A DNA stretch of 64,000 nt from contig NC_073625.1 in NCBI RefSeq assembly GCF_029407905.1, forward strand, positions 171,574,240-171,638,239, in the 5' to 3' direction. This document shows, one piece after another, positions 22,455-33,233 of this stretch. This DNA is from Bubalus kerabau (taxonomy: Eukaryota > Chordata > Mammalia > Artiodactyla > Bovidae). The notes beneath the pieces are model-generated. The model saw only the letters and a program-made list of their open reading frames with translations. It was not told where the DNA came from and did not search any database. The position numbers and the translations under genes were made by a program. The first letter of the stretch is position 1; every line of letters starts with the position of its first letter.

Positions 22455-22935
22455 AGGAAGAGTTACTTGGGGCAACTAATTTACCATCCCTGAGTCTGTT
22501 TATGTCCAAAATGCAAATACATGCTTCATTAGATTGTTAGAAGAATTAAATGAGGTGAAATACACAGTTACTTAATTTCTCTAAGGGGCTTCCCTTGTAG
22601 CTCAGTTGGTAAAGAATCTGCCTACAATGCAGGAGACCTAGATTCAATCCCTGGGTTGGGAAGATCCCCTGGAGAAGGTCATGGCAACCCACTCCAATAT
22701 TCTCGCCTGGAGAATCCCATGGACAGAAGAGCCTGGCAGGCTACAGTCCATGGGGTCGCAAGAGTCAGACATGACTTAATGACTAAACCATCACCACAAT
22801 TTCTCTAAGCCATAGTTTCCTCATCTATAAAATGCAAATCAAAATAGCACCAACTTCAGGGAGTCACAGTATTAAATGAGATAATGTTTATTAAAATGTT
22901 TAACCAGCACTTGACACGTAGTGAATGCTCCATAG
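22455..22935 (-). repeat. Antisense MIR sequence (likely two copies), split by Bov-tA
   Basis: GTTACTTGGGGCAACTAATT ... GTCTGTTTATGTCCAAAATG looks like one MIR. TTACTTAATTTCTCTAAG / AGCCATAGTTTCCTCATC ... TATAAAATGCAAATC ... CAGCACTTGACACGTAGTG is a second, cut by the Bov-tA at 22586-22797. Confidence 0.6.
22586..22797 (+). mobile_element. Bov-tA SINE with perfect target-site duplication
   Basis: Full-length sense copy from GGGCTTCCCTTGTAGCTCAG to GACATGACTTAATGACTAAAC. Flanked by AATTTCTCTAAG at 22574-22585 and 22798-22809. Confidence 0.94.
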
Positions 22936-24149
22936 TGAAAAAAAAAAAAAAGCAGGGAATAATAAGCATTTTGAGTGCTCAGTCAAGGTTGGAACACCTG
23001 ACCCCCTTCTCCATTTCAGCCTTGGGGATTAATATTTGGTCTTTCTTGTGCATATTAATGATTATATTTTAATTTTAACTAGCTTTCCATCTTTAGTGAC
23101 TATTAACCTACTTTTCCATCTTTTTCTATCTATTATGACTAAAAGTTTCACACATCACAGTACTCTTTGGAGCTAAGGTTTCATTAGTGAGGATTAAAGC
23201 AACTAAAAGTTGGAAACGGGTTGAAGTTCACATCAGATCATGAGAATTAGTCCCTCTCTCTCTTTTTAAATAGGCTCACAGTAGTGGGATTCAAATTCTT
23301 GTTTCTGCTTTAGTAAAAGAAGAAAGAAAATGAAATGAGAGTATTTGCAAGTGACTTTTATCTTTAAGACTATCTCAAATTCACTTTCCTCCCAATATTA
23401 GGTATAAGAAAAAATTTCTCAAAGCCTGCAGACTAATTCAATTCTGACAGGACTTTTCAGGCTAAATTGCAAAGTAATTTAAGATCTCCTTTCAAAGAAA
23501 ATGCACATATAATTCATAACAAACCTCGTTTAACTCTTCTTCCCTTTTAACCAATTTTAAGCTCAGAGCTCTCTTCCTCACTTTAGAGTTGGAACTTAAT
23601 GGACCAGAGCTACTTAGGAATCTGTCAAAGACTTTATTCCCTGCTGAAATTTGTAACTGTTCTTGATGTCATGATCAACCTGGCTCCAACCTAAATCATC
23701 GGCGTCTTCCTTGCATCTCCACTTACTGCCCCTTGCTTGCTGAATGCCCCTTGCTCAGCCGTTTCCAGTGGCAGGATCTGGGTAGCACAGAAAACCAAGT
23801 CCCCTATCCCTCACCTGAGAGTTCTGGAAAATGCTGAAAATAGAGAGTCATTAATTCTGGGGGTGGGAGGTTCCTCAAGGCCATGTTATCCAACAGTCTA
23901 GTGCATGAATATTCTCCATAGCACCCTGACAGGTAATGGTTTCATTCTGTGTTTAAGCATCTCCAGTGACAGAGAACTTACCTTTTAAAGATCCCATTTC
24001 ATTTTCCATCAGATCTAAGAGTTAGGAAATTTCTGAAATAGAATATAAAGCTGAAATCCTTCTCCCTCTGATGCTTTACTTGTAGACTTTATCTTTCCTT
24101 CTGGAAACATAAAGAATGAGGCCAGCTCACTGTACCTGTTTCTGCTAAA

Positions 24150-24880
24150 TGCATCTATCATTTAAACTCTCCTCCTTCCTTACATCCTCTTCCCCACCAT
24201 CCTACTCTTCCCCCTGTTATCTGCTGTGGTTTTTCAGGTTTCGTTCAGATGGTGGTATCCAGTCCAATGAAGAAAGGCCTGCTCTGCTGCAGCCGTGGGA
24301 GAGTACAGCGAGGTCATGCCCACTCCTGTCCAGCTTTCTCTACTCTTACTAATGCAGCCTTCACCCAGAATGCTCTATAACATGCTCCCCTACCCATGGA
24401 CCCTCCATTAGATGCCCTTTCACTGTTAGAGGAAAATCTAAGTCCTAACAATGTCCTGGAAGCTTCCATAAGACCTGGTCCCAGCCCCATCTCAGCCTGT
24501 CTCCTACCACCCTTCCCCAGCCCCTTTCCCTCTAGCCACACCGCCTCTGCTTCTGAGACTAGAAACCCCTCCCATCGTTTTCATATAGGACTCCATTCAA
24601 TAGTGCTTTTCAGAGAAGACTTTCCTGACCACCCTAACTAAACCAGCACCCTCATGACTGTCTCTTCCTTGCCTTCATGCTGCTTCCTTCTCTTTTCTGT
24701 CTCTGTCCTTAAATCAAATATCTATTTGCTTAGCTATTGATTATGTTGTTTTCTTCCCTTGAACGTCAGGAACATGAGGTCAGAAGCTTTGCTGTATTTC
24801 CTGCTGTATCTTTAGTGTCTAGAACAAAGTCTGCATGTAGTAGGTACTCAAGAAATATTTGTTGGTGGGAGGAATCTGCT
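24150..24880 (+). repeat. L2 LINE 3' end
   Basis: Sense L2 sequence: a pyrimidine-rich region, then CCCATCTCAGCCTGTCTCC, TTTCAGAGAAGACTTTCCTG (the family's 'TGAAGCCTTCCCTGA'), and the terminus TAGTAGGTACTCAAGAAATA. It explains the small open frames here. Confidence 0.65.
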
Positions 24881-26468
24881 AATTCAGTCTGAGATTGTAT
24901 TATTCTGAGGGCAGCCATGATATACTAACTCATACTTCCCACAGAGTTCTCTTTGTCTTTTTTTCTGTTGTGCCAGATATCAAAATGGTATTCATCAAGG
25001 ATTTGGAAAATCACTCTTTGGAGTGAATTTGGATTCTTAGTCAGCAGTCATTAACCAAACAATCCCTTAGAAGCTGAAAGAGTTAATTAATGTGCCTCCC
25101 CAAACACAGCTGTTTGCCCTACAGGGTCTTTAGCCCTGGGGAAGGTAAAACCCTAGTTCTAACTCAAGCTCAGCACACTTCTGGCCAGAACCTCTTATTA
25201 TTAAGAGGCAGCTCTTCTAACCTCCCAGGGTGCCTGGAATGCCCCCAATTCCTGAAGTCATTATGTTTTACAGCAGGTTCTCTTGACAGAGCTTCAGAGG
25301 CCTTTGGCAGAACATAAGCCAGAATAATGGGCGAGCAGATGCCAGGATGAATTCTGATGTGTACACACAATTCTTGGCCCCATAAAAATCAATTCCTTAT
25401 TCATAATTAAGCAACTTCTTGAGAAAGGGCAGGTTGGTACAGTTATTAAAAGATAAATAATAGATAAGGATCCACTTGTTTCTTTTTAGGGGGAAGATAA
25501 AAATTTTAAACGCAAAATAGCACTGTAATTAGTTTTTCTTCTATGCTGTTTCTTACCTGTGACACTCAGAGCCAACCAGAGCACTTTTTACAAATTTCCA
25601 TCACCCCTCTGTGTTGTATTTCTCCTTAAAATGTATCCTTCAGAGCATAATAACAAGGTAACTCTAGATAGCTGGGGAGAAAAGAAACTAGAAGCACCCA
25701 GAATAAAGGTCACAAAATGTGTCAGCCTATGAGCTTTTTCCAGTTTTCCAAATTGGGTGTAAGGAGCAGAACTGAAAACAAAAGTAGCTAAATGCATCCA
25801 TACTAAAAGGAGCAGCAGGGCTCCCCAACAGTAAGAAACACATACCTCTCAAGAGGCTTCACTGGCAAAAGAATTGGTCTTGTTTCCTCCAATGTCTACC
25901 CCATCTTCTTGGTCTCAAATAACTGTATGAAAGGGGGCCTCCTTAGAGAGAGGGCAGTGTATGAGGTGTGAAGCTGTTAGCCCTCCCCATGAGCAAGTTT
26001 CCTCTCCCCTAAGTCAAGTGGAAGAAACCCCATTAGAATCACCCAAACAGACGAGGGCTGCCTACAAGAAGAAGACCTCCAGCTTATCCCCAGCGGAGGA
26101 AGCTGCAGAGGGCCTGAGGCCCTCTCAAAACAGAGCAGGGAAGGGAGTTCTTGGGTGTGGCTTCTTGGAGTGGAGATGCAGAACACAGGGACTGGCCTAC
26201 AGATTGCTGAAGGAATCAGCTGGAACCCTCTGTGTCAGCACGGCTCCCTGGTTTGGTGTGTCTGGGGAGTGGGCAAGGTGAACCCACCCAGAGCCGTGGT
26301 CCATGGTCCCTGGAGGGAGTTCAGTGCTGCCCCAAATAAGAGGACTACAGATCAAGAGAAAGGTGAAAGCCACTGATCTGTCCAAGTGGCCCCTAATCCA
26401 AGCCATAGAAAAGGGCTGGGAATGTGTATAGCTGGCGGGGCAGAAGGAAAATTGAGTGGCCCCTGGCA

Positions 26469-26503
26469 GGGCGTGGGGGGTGGGGTGGGGGGGGGGGAGG
26501 GGT
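26469..26503 (+). repeat. G-rich tract with quadruplex potential
   Basis: Several G runs of three or more bases, separated by single bases, between GGGCGTGGGG and GGAGGGG, on the sense strand of the intron. Confidence 0.8.
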
Positions 26504-27569
26504 TCTTAATAAAACGGAGGTGTCATCGTGAAAGTAGGGACCTCCAAGAAAGGGACCAAGCAGGAACAAGAGTGAGATCAGGGACCCTGTCCATGGTGGC
26601 CAAGCAAAAGGTGGACAGCTTGGCTCCCTGTCCTTCCTCCATGTCTCTGACACCAGGGGGCGCTGGTGCCCAAGTGGGAGTAAAGGGACATCCTCTCTCC
26701 TCCCTTTCAAATCATCCTGCTCTCTGCTTTAGAATATTCTGCAGGGAGAAGAATCTTGCTTTGAAGATTTAGGTTTGAAGCTAGACAGCACTAAGTTTAG
26801 ATAACTGAAAGGAATTGAATAATGGAATTTGACCAAGACATCATTAATAGAACTATATATCCAGCACAAAGAAGGATTCCATACAATACAATGGGAAGCA
26901 GTGATTAGAAAAAAAAAAAATTCCTACATATGTCCCAACTAATCAAGAACTCTGTAATAAACTTGGGCCAGTGGTTTAAATATTTTCTTTTAGGGATTAA
27001 AGATTTGGCAGAGAAAATGGAAGTGCCTTTGGTATATCTTTGGCTATGGTAATCATCTTCCCATTTTTTCTTGATGACATTCATAGAAATTCTAAAAGGA
27101 ATGCAATCTATTTGCTTAAAACTGTCCTTTTAAAATTTTAAAGTGGCATTGATTCATGTTAACAGGAGAAGTGAGACTGAACTGGGAGACACAGAAGTCG
27201 ATTGTTTCAATCAGGTACTCAGGACCGTGAGTGGCTTGTGGGAGCTGGGAGGGCCAATCAGAGGGACAGCGTCTTTATGAAAGAATGGCTGCCCAGGAGC
27301 TGGAGGTTGTTGAGTAGTGTCTGTGAGTAATTATGGGGAAAATAATTTAGCAGTAGCAGTGCAGAGTAACAGGAGGGAGTGGTGATGGAGACTGGGTGGT
27401 CCTGAAAAGATTGTAAGAATCAGGAGAGATGACTCAATAGGATCCAGAGTGAGGAGATGCACAGCATTTTGGAAGGGGTCATTGGCAGCAGGGATAGTGG
27501 TTCCATTTACAGACTGCTTTTCATATATGATCTCATCGTCACTCTCAGCATGATTGCAACACTTTTTCC

Positions 27570-27627
27570 CCTGCTTCCTCTTCTTCTTCTTTCTTCTCCT
27601 CTGTACCTCTTTCTCCTTCTTTCTCAT
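27570..27627. repeat. Polypyrimidine tract (CT-rich)
   Basis: Nearly uninterrupted C/T run (CTTCCTCTTCTTCTTCTTTC and on), about 58 bases. It lies 210 bases before a polypurine tract. Confidence 0.85.
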
Positions 27628-27838
27628 CAGTGGCATTTATTGAGAACATGCACCACATTCCATTATATACAAAACGATTTGTAAGATCAAATGATACCTG
27701 ATACCCAGAGATTCTAGACCAGGGACTAGTCAGTGTGAGACAGTTAATGGCATCTCAGTTCTAATTTGCTTGAGGTAGTACTGATTGGACATCTAGTTTG
27801 GGATACTTCTTTTAGAACTAAACCAATCTCTCAGTTCA

Positions 27839-27970
27839 ATAGAAAGAGACAGAGGGAAAGAACAGACAATGAAGAAGGACAAGAAGAAGCAAAAGGAGGA
27901 AGAGGATGCAGGGCAAGAAGAGGACAGAGTAAAAGGAGGAGGAGGAGGGGTTACTTGAAGAAGGAAGACT
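27839..27970. repeat. Polypurine tract (GA-rich)
   Basis: Predominantly A/G over about 130 bases, with repeated AAGAAG, GGAGGA and GAGGAGGAGG patterns. The frame rich in Lys, Arg and Glu is a by-product of the composition, not a gene. Confidence 0.85.
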
Positions 27971-27989
27971 TACCTAAGAAATGCTTATC

Positions 27990-28240
27990 TAGTTTTGACT
28001 TTGTACCAGGTACCATTTCAAATGCTTTATAAACATTAATTGATTGAATTCTCATAGCAACCTTATGTGATAGGTATATTATTATTACCATCATTTTATT
28101 ATCATTTTAATCATCATCATAGGAAACTGAAGGGCATATAGTCTAAGTAATTTGGTCAAGGTCACACAGCCAGTAAGTGGCAGAGCTAAGATTCTCACTC
28201 AGATCTCAGATTCAGGTACTATGCTCTTAACGCTACCTAA
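27990..28240 (+). repeat. MIR
   Basis: Clear sense MIR: CCAGGTACCATTTCAAATGC, CTCATAGCAACCTTATGTGA, TAGGAAACTGAAGG, GGTCAAGGTCACACAGCCAG, AAGTGGCAGAGCTAAGATTC. An (ATT/ATC)-rich expansion sits in the middle. Confidence 0.8.
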
Positions 28241-29599
28241 GCTGCCAGGGGGTTCCCTGTAGGAACGTCGGAAAGATGAAAAGATGGGCTGTTGAGAACA
28301 CTGGAGTTTCAGTCATGTCTGTGAACCTTAAATGATACAGTGAGCACTGTGATCCTTATTCATGTTGCTCTCTTCAAAGAAATGCAGGCTATTTCATCCA
28401 TTTCAAAAATTTTGAATAAAAGATACGCACATTTATTTCTGAGACTGGATGCAATACACGATCATCAAACTAGTTTTTGCTGAATAATCTGTTCCTGAAC
28501 AGAATGAATCAATAACCTGGCCTTATTTCCAATTTATAAGATGAATATTTAAACACCACTGTGTAGTTCTAGTCATGTTATTTTCAAGGATATTGGTTGT
28601 ATCCAACTCAAATATTCTTTTCCAGAAATCTGCATATCACACATCTACCTTCACCAGATTATGCTATAAACAGTGCATCTGCAGAGTGGTGTCCCATAGA
28701 GCAAGCACCACAAAGTCCAGTTCTTCTTCCCCACCTCTTCCCAGTCTGGTATTTGCCCCCACGGATGTTCAAACGTCTCCTTTGGTGCATGGGAGGAGGG
28801 ATTTACTTTTTAAGTCCAAAGTGCTGAAACCAGCAGTAGGGCTGGCTGGAACGTGATCGTCCTTCCTCTGTCAGGTTGAGGTTGGAAAACTACACATGCT
28901 ACCCAAACTCTTGGTTGTTTCTGAAAACACCCTCTATAGCTGCTGCTCCATAATCTAGAGGCTTTGTGTTGCAGCTGAAAACTGGAGCCCAGAAAGATGC
29001 CTCCTTTGCCAGGGCGTCGAGACTGGAGGAATAATTTCCTAAAATCCGGGCAGTCAGAAGAAATACAACATCCCTGGGCTATAAAGCCCCTTCTTTCTCG
29101 GCTTCATCCCTCACCAGAAGCCAGAGAGTTTTGCCTGCAGATTGTCCCCCGTGAAACCTGGGGAGATGTGACTCAAGCTCGGTGTACTGGCCTGTCCTTG
29201 TCCTGGAGCACATCATTGTCCAGGCTGCTGAGGATGCTCCTTTCTTCCTTCATCCATGGAGCCAAGAGCTCCACACAAAACCAACTAGCATCACTTCTAT
29301 GGCCATTTCCTCCCTCAAGAACCTTCCGTTCCCATGCAGAAGCAACTAGGTCCTCTGCAGCACAGTGTGCTGGGAGGGGAGCCGCACCCCATCAGCCCAT
29401 ACCTGGAACCGAGGTCTGATTCAGCCTCCGCGCTCTGCTGTCTGTCATTGTGGGCCTGTGGAAGGTCTTAGCACAATGATGATGCACTTATGGTGGTGAT
29501 GATGATGGGCAGCATTCTTTGAGAGTCTTATTTTTTGTGCACATTATCAGCACTCAATGAATGGCCCTACAACCTATAAGACACATCTAAGAGTTTTGG

Positions 29600-29740
29600 G
29601 GTTTTTTTCCATCTCATTTATTTATTTATTTATTTGGTCTTGTAGCATGTGGGATCTTAGTTCCCTGACCAGAGATCGAACCTGTGCCCCCGGCAGTGGA
29701 AGTTCAGAGTCTTACCCACTGGGCACCCTAGGGAAGTCCA
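29600..29740 (-). mobile_element. CHR-2-type SINE, short copy
   Basis: (TTTA)n tail, TAGCATGTGGGATCTTAG, TTCCCTGACCAGAGATCG, TAGGGAAGTCC. Antisense. Followed by a (TA)n stretch. Confidence 0.78.
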
Positions 29741-29789
29741 TATATATATATAGGTGTTTAAATATACCTCATATCCTTGCACATTTCTG

Positions 29790-29900
29790 GAGCATAAGTA
29801 CTACTATGTCCATTTTATAGACTTTGAAACAGAACCTGAGTGATGAAGTAACTCACCCAAGGCCATACAGCCAAGAAGGATCAGATCTTTGAAGCTCAAG
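29790..29900 (+). repeat. MIR fragment
   Basis: GTCCATTTTATAGACTTTG, then AAGTAACTCACCCAAGGCCA and TACAGCCAAGAAGGATCAGA. This is the MIR 3' half. Confidence 0.55.
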
Positions 29901-29974
29901 TTAAGAATCTCAAGTGTCCCCTTCAGGCTTGAATTGGTGACCTTAAAAGTAACCACAACAGGACAACATATTGT

Positions 29975-30055
29975 TGCTGTTCAGTCGCTCAGTCATGTCC
30001 GACTCTGCAACCCTATGGGCTGCAGCATGCCAGGCTTCCCTGTCCTTCACTATTT
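29975..30055 (-). mobile_element. Bov-A/BovB 3'-end fragment
   Basis: TGCTGTTCAGTCGCTCAGTC through GGCTGCAGCATGCCAGGCTT. ACATATTGT flanks both sides (29966-29974 and about 30067-30075). Confidence 0.78.
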
Positions 30056-30875
30056 TCATTATATCTACATATTGTCAATGCCTAATAAAAATCTGTAGAT
30101 GATGATTTATTTTAAAGATGACTCATTTTGGCAAGACTCCTCCCTTCCTGCATTTCTTCCTTTTTCCCCTCTGACTTCCAGTCAGCCTGCCCTCATTTCC
30201 TCAGACTTTATATAGTCTGCCATGGGCCTGTGTTCTGGGCATACAAAGAACAAGACCCAGACCAGATCCCGCAAAGCTTAAGTGCTGGAGCAGAAGCCAG
30301 ACACGAAAGCAGGTTGCCAGGAGAAGCCCTGTCTCCTGCTTGCTTGTAGAATGGGAGAGGGGGTGCTGTTGCCCCACACAACACCCAGCATGTTCTGCAC
30401 TCTGCCTGCATTTGTGGGGGCGCTGCTCGTGTCCCATCCAGGCATGAAATGTAAGGCTCTGGTACCTGAACTCCAATTGCCTTACATCACAGCCACACTC
30501 GCTCAACTATGCTGACGCGGGTTTAGGTTTTCCTCTAACAAATCACTTTTTCAAGGTAGAAAGAAGAAATCTACATTTGGAACTTAGTGATCTTTATTTC
30601 CCTGACTCTTAGTTTCTGTATTTTATTTTTAAAAAGGCAAGGGGAGGAAAGATAAATATACGCGCCCTAATTACCTGGCAGAGATGCTATCAGATCAAGC
30701 ACAGTTATAAGGCAGGCATAAGAGGACTAAGCATTATGTAAATGTGAGGGCTTTTTGTATATTCTTAATGTGAGGTTTAAAGTTTTGAGTGATGCCATCT
30801 ACCTGCCTTTACCCTCCACCAGGGCTCATACACGTGCTCCCAGTCTCCTGACATAACTCTATGCTTCTACCTTTC

Positions 30876-31080
30876 TTGTTGTTTAGTAGCATTTTGTTTC
30901 TTTTGCAACCCCATGTACTGTGTAGCCCAGCAGGCTCCTCTACCCATGTGATTTCCCAGGCAAGAAGACTGGAATGGGCTGCCATTTCCTCCTCCAGGGG
31001 ATCTTCCAGACCCAGGGATCAAACCTGCATCTCCTGTATTGATGGGCAGATTCTTTACCATCTGAGCCACATGGGATTCC
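30876..31080 (-). mobile_element. Bov-tA SINE, diverged
   Basis: Antisense copy with TTGCAACCCCATGTACTGTG, GGCAAGAAGACTGGAATGGG and head CATCTGAGCCACATGGGATT. Confidence 0.85.
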
Positions 31081-31120
31081 ACCCTCAATTCTCTGACTCC
31101 TTGTCTTTGCTACCACTCCA

Positions 31121-31231
31121 GTGGGAATGGCAACCCACGCCAGTATTCTTGCCTGGGAAATCCCATGGACAGAGCAGCATGGCAGGCTATAATCCATGGG
31201 ATTGCAAAAGTCAGACATGACTGAGCAACAA
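31121..31231 (+). mobile_element. Bov-tA SINE, 5'-truncated
   Basis: GGGAATGGCAACCCACGCC to GACATGACTGAGCAACAAAC. It lies head-on to the preceding antisense copy, making an inverted pair. Confidence 0.85.
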
Positions 31232-33085
31232 ACACTTCGGTTTTGCATTTGAATAAAAATGAGTTAGTTTAAAAACAAACATTACATAAATAATCATACA
31301 GAATATGGCCAAAAGATGTGATGGTGCTACTTCAAACTGGGGAAGCATCAGGACAGAGAAAACTCTTCTGGGGAGTGTGAAGGTGGAGATGGGGGTGAAG
31401 AGATGCTTGTTCTAAGGATCAGATTTGCTGGAAGCAACCTTAGGAATTAATAGAATTATTTACAAAAGAGCGTGACTGTGCAAAAACCTGTGTTTCAAAG
31501 GCAGACTGCAACTGAAATGTTTTCTCGTTACTATCATTTCTTCATTGAAATGAAGAAATATGTTCACATCAACTCACACACACACAGCTGTGGACACTGA
31601 ATTTCAGAATGGCCCTGGGTTTTATACCCTTTCCCAGGACTGTCAGCCACAAAGGACCCAAATGTGGGTTTGCGTTTCCTTTTCTCCTGCAAAGCACAAC
31701 ACTTTACAAAAAGAAAAACACTTCAAAGGCAATCCCTTTCTCGCATACATTTCAGGGCTCCATTTGAGATCCACATTTATCTTCCTTATCCAATTACGTG
31801 ATCAAAGCAGAAGTGTTTGGCCTACTTTGGGGGTTTAAAGACATCCAGGGAAAAACTAGAAACATTTAAAACTACCTTTTTTATGCCACACATTTTCCTG
31901 GAGGAGAATTGGAATCCACTCTCCCTGCTCTCTCTTAACTCTCTTTGTCTCCAGACACAAAAAGTCAGGTCAGAGAGTTAAGATACTTTAATTGTCCAAG
32001 CCATAAAAGATTCAGTTACATCTCTGTAAAACACCTGCCTAATCTCAAGTCAGTGTGTCTGGTATCCTATTTGCTCTCTACAGGGCTACAAAGTTCCTTC
32101 CAGAAGAAGGAGAAACTCTTCTTCTGCTGAGAAACTCTTGATTTTGTCTGATTAGTTTTAAAGAACTTGTATTAAAAAGAAAAAAAAAAAAAAACCTAAA
32201 AAGGAACTTTATTAGTCTCCCCAACACTACTGGGTCCAGCACATCTGTCATGTTAATGCTACAAGATGGAGCTCATGTTTCCTAAAATAGGTCATACCTT
32301 GTCCTTTACATCAACACTGTAGGGTTTAAGGCCCTGGCTGAAAAAAACAGCAAATATGACGTCTTCAAAAATATTTCAGTGAACAAACCACCTATTGGTG
32401 GATTGATTTTTCTCTGTGGATATAAATCTGTTGTCAGCCCCCAGAATCGGGGCATAAAAGATGACCTCAGGCAGCTGCTGCCATTTGTTTCGGTGGGAAA
32501 ATGAGGGTTTTTGTCTCTCCCTAGAGGTTAATCCTGTGATGCTCTGAATGTCGTCTGGGCTCTGTTTCTGAAGGGTTACACTGGAGAGGAGCAATGCTTT
32601 GTGGTTTATGACAAGATCACGGCAGAATATTTTGTGCACGCTGTGATTTGTATCGCCCATTTGTGCACAGGCCATAAAAGTGCACTTTTTATCAGGAACA
32701 TTTGTGAATATATAACAGCACGAAGACATATGGCCACTAAATAATTCACAGTTATCTATCTCCTCAGCAGATTCCATATATACCTACCATGTTTTAATGC
32801 CTAGTTTGCTCAGAAACAATATTCTTTACGACCCTTCCAATATAAAAATGTTTACTGACTGGCAACAATATATGGATACCAGGGGATTGGGCTGTAAGGA
32901 AGGGGAAAGCTTTCTGCCTTCTCGCCTCTCCTTGTCCTCATCTGTTGCCACTGAATGCTTCCAACCAGCACCTAACCTCATAGGAGAAGGTGTCTTTCCC
33001 AAAATTGGGTGCTAAATTCTGACTTCTGGTGTTTGGGCCATGAGAGAGTAGTCCCTGACTAACCTTCACCCTCTTCTCTTTTCAG

Positions 33086-33224
33086 TTCTATATCCATTTA
33101 CAGTCCCAAGGAGAATCCAAACACATTTGATGCCGCAGCATTTTTCCAGTCCGTGGGGAATTTCCTGGGGATCTTCGCCGGCTCGTTTGCCATGGGGTCT
33201 GCATACGCTGTTGTCACAGCTCTG
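33086..33224 (+). CDS. SLC9A9: SLC9A9 (NHE9) internal coding exon A
   Basis: Internal exon of the endosomal Na+(K+)/H+ exchanger NHE9, a membrane protein of recycling and late endosomes that leaks protons out of the lumen and so sets endosomal pH. The 139 bp are one base finishing the previous codon plus 46 full codons. The translation holds the family segment AAAFFQSVGNFLGIFAG, preceded by SISIYSPKENPN and followed by AMGSAYAVVTAL. KENPN and AYAVVTAL suit NHE9 better than NHE6 or NHE7, as I recall those proteins. The glycine-rich hydrophobic stretch is a membrane helix just after the ion-binding Asn-Asp motif, which lies on an upstream exon outside the window. The acceptor is a pyrimidine tract ending TTTTCAG at 33085. 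The donor is not GT: the exon ends with CTG at 33224 and the intron opens ATATCCTTT. Residues are roughly 253-298 by family numbering from memory. The gene identity is very secure. Confidence 0.96.
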
Positions 33225-33233
33225 ATATCCTTT
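33225..33233 (+). promoter_or_regulatory. U12-type 5' splice site ATATCCTTT
   Basis: A nine-of-nine match to the AT-AC class donor recognised by U11 and U6atac snRNAs. It directly follows the last codon of SLC9A9 exon A. Confidence 0.93.

Larger units (their letters stand above)
1..33085 (+). other. SLC9A9: SLC9A9 intron upstream of exon A (3' part)
   Basis: No exon-like coding segment was recognised in this 33 kb. Mobile elements are listed separately. I see nothing assignable, beyond AT-rich unique-looking sequence and short homopolymers, in these stretches: 1-350, 600-1200, 2145-2430, 3760-5440, 7630-9320, 9895-12310, 16105-17105, 17440-18100, 18160-19705, 19930-21010, 21250-21640, 22940-24150, 24885-27570, 28245-29595, 30060-30870 and 31235-33060. 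The piece 2930-3090 loosely resembles an old mammalian repeat that also seems present near 61240, but I cannot name the family. The intron ends with an ordinary pyrimidine tract and CAG at 33085. Confidence 0.85.

Noticed and set aside
27766..28032. Lys/Arg/Glu-rich open frame
   Set aside because: The composition follows from the polypurine tract and then runs into a MIR. Not a protein.
28997..29419. 140-codon open frame on the plus strand
   Set aside because: No family motif and no conserved pattern. The base composition is locally GC-richer, which lengthens chance frames. Left as non-coding intron.
32376..32777. 133-codon open frame on the minus strand just upstream of exon A
   Set aside because: Nothing recognisable in it and no supporting promoter or splice context. 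Probably chance.
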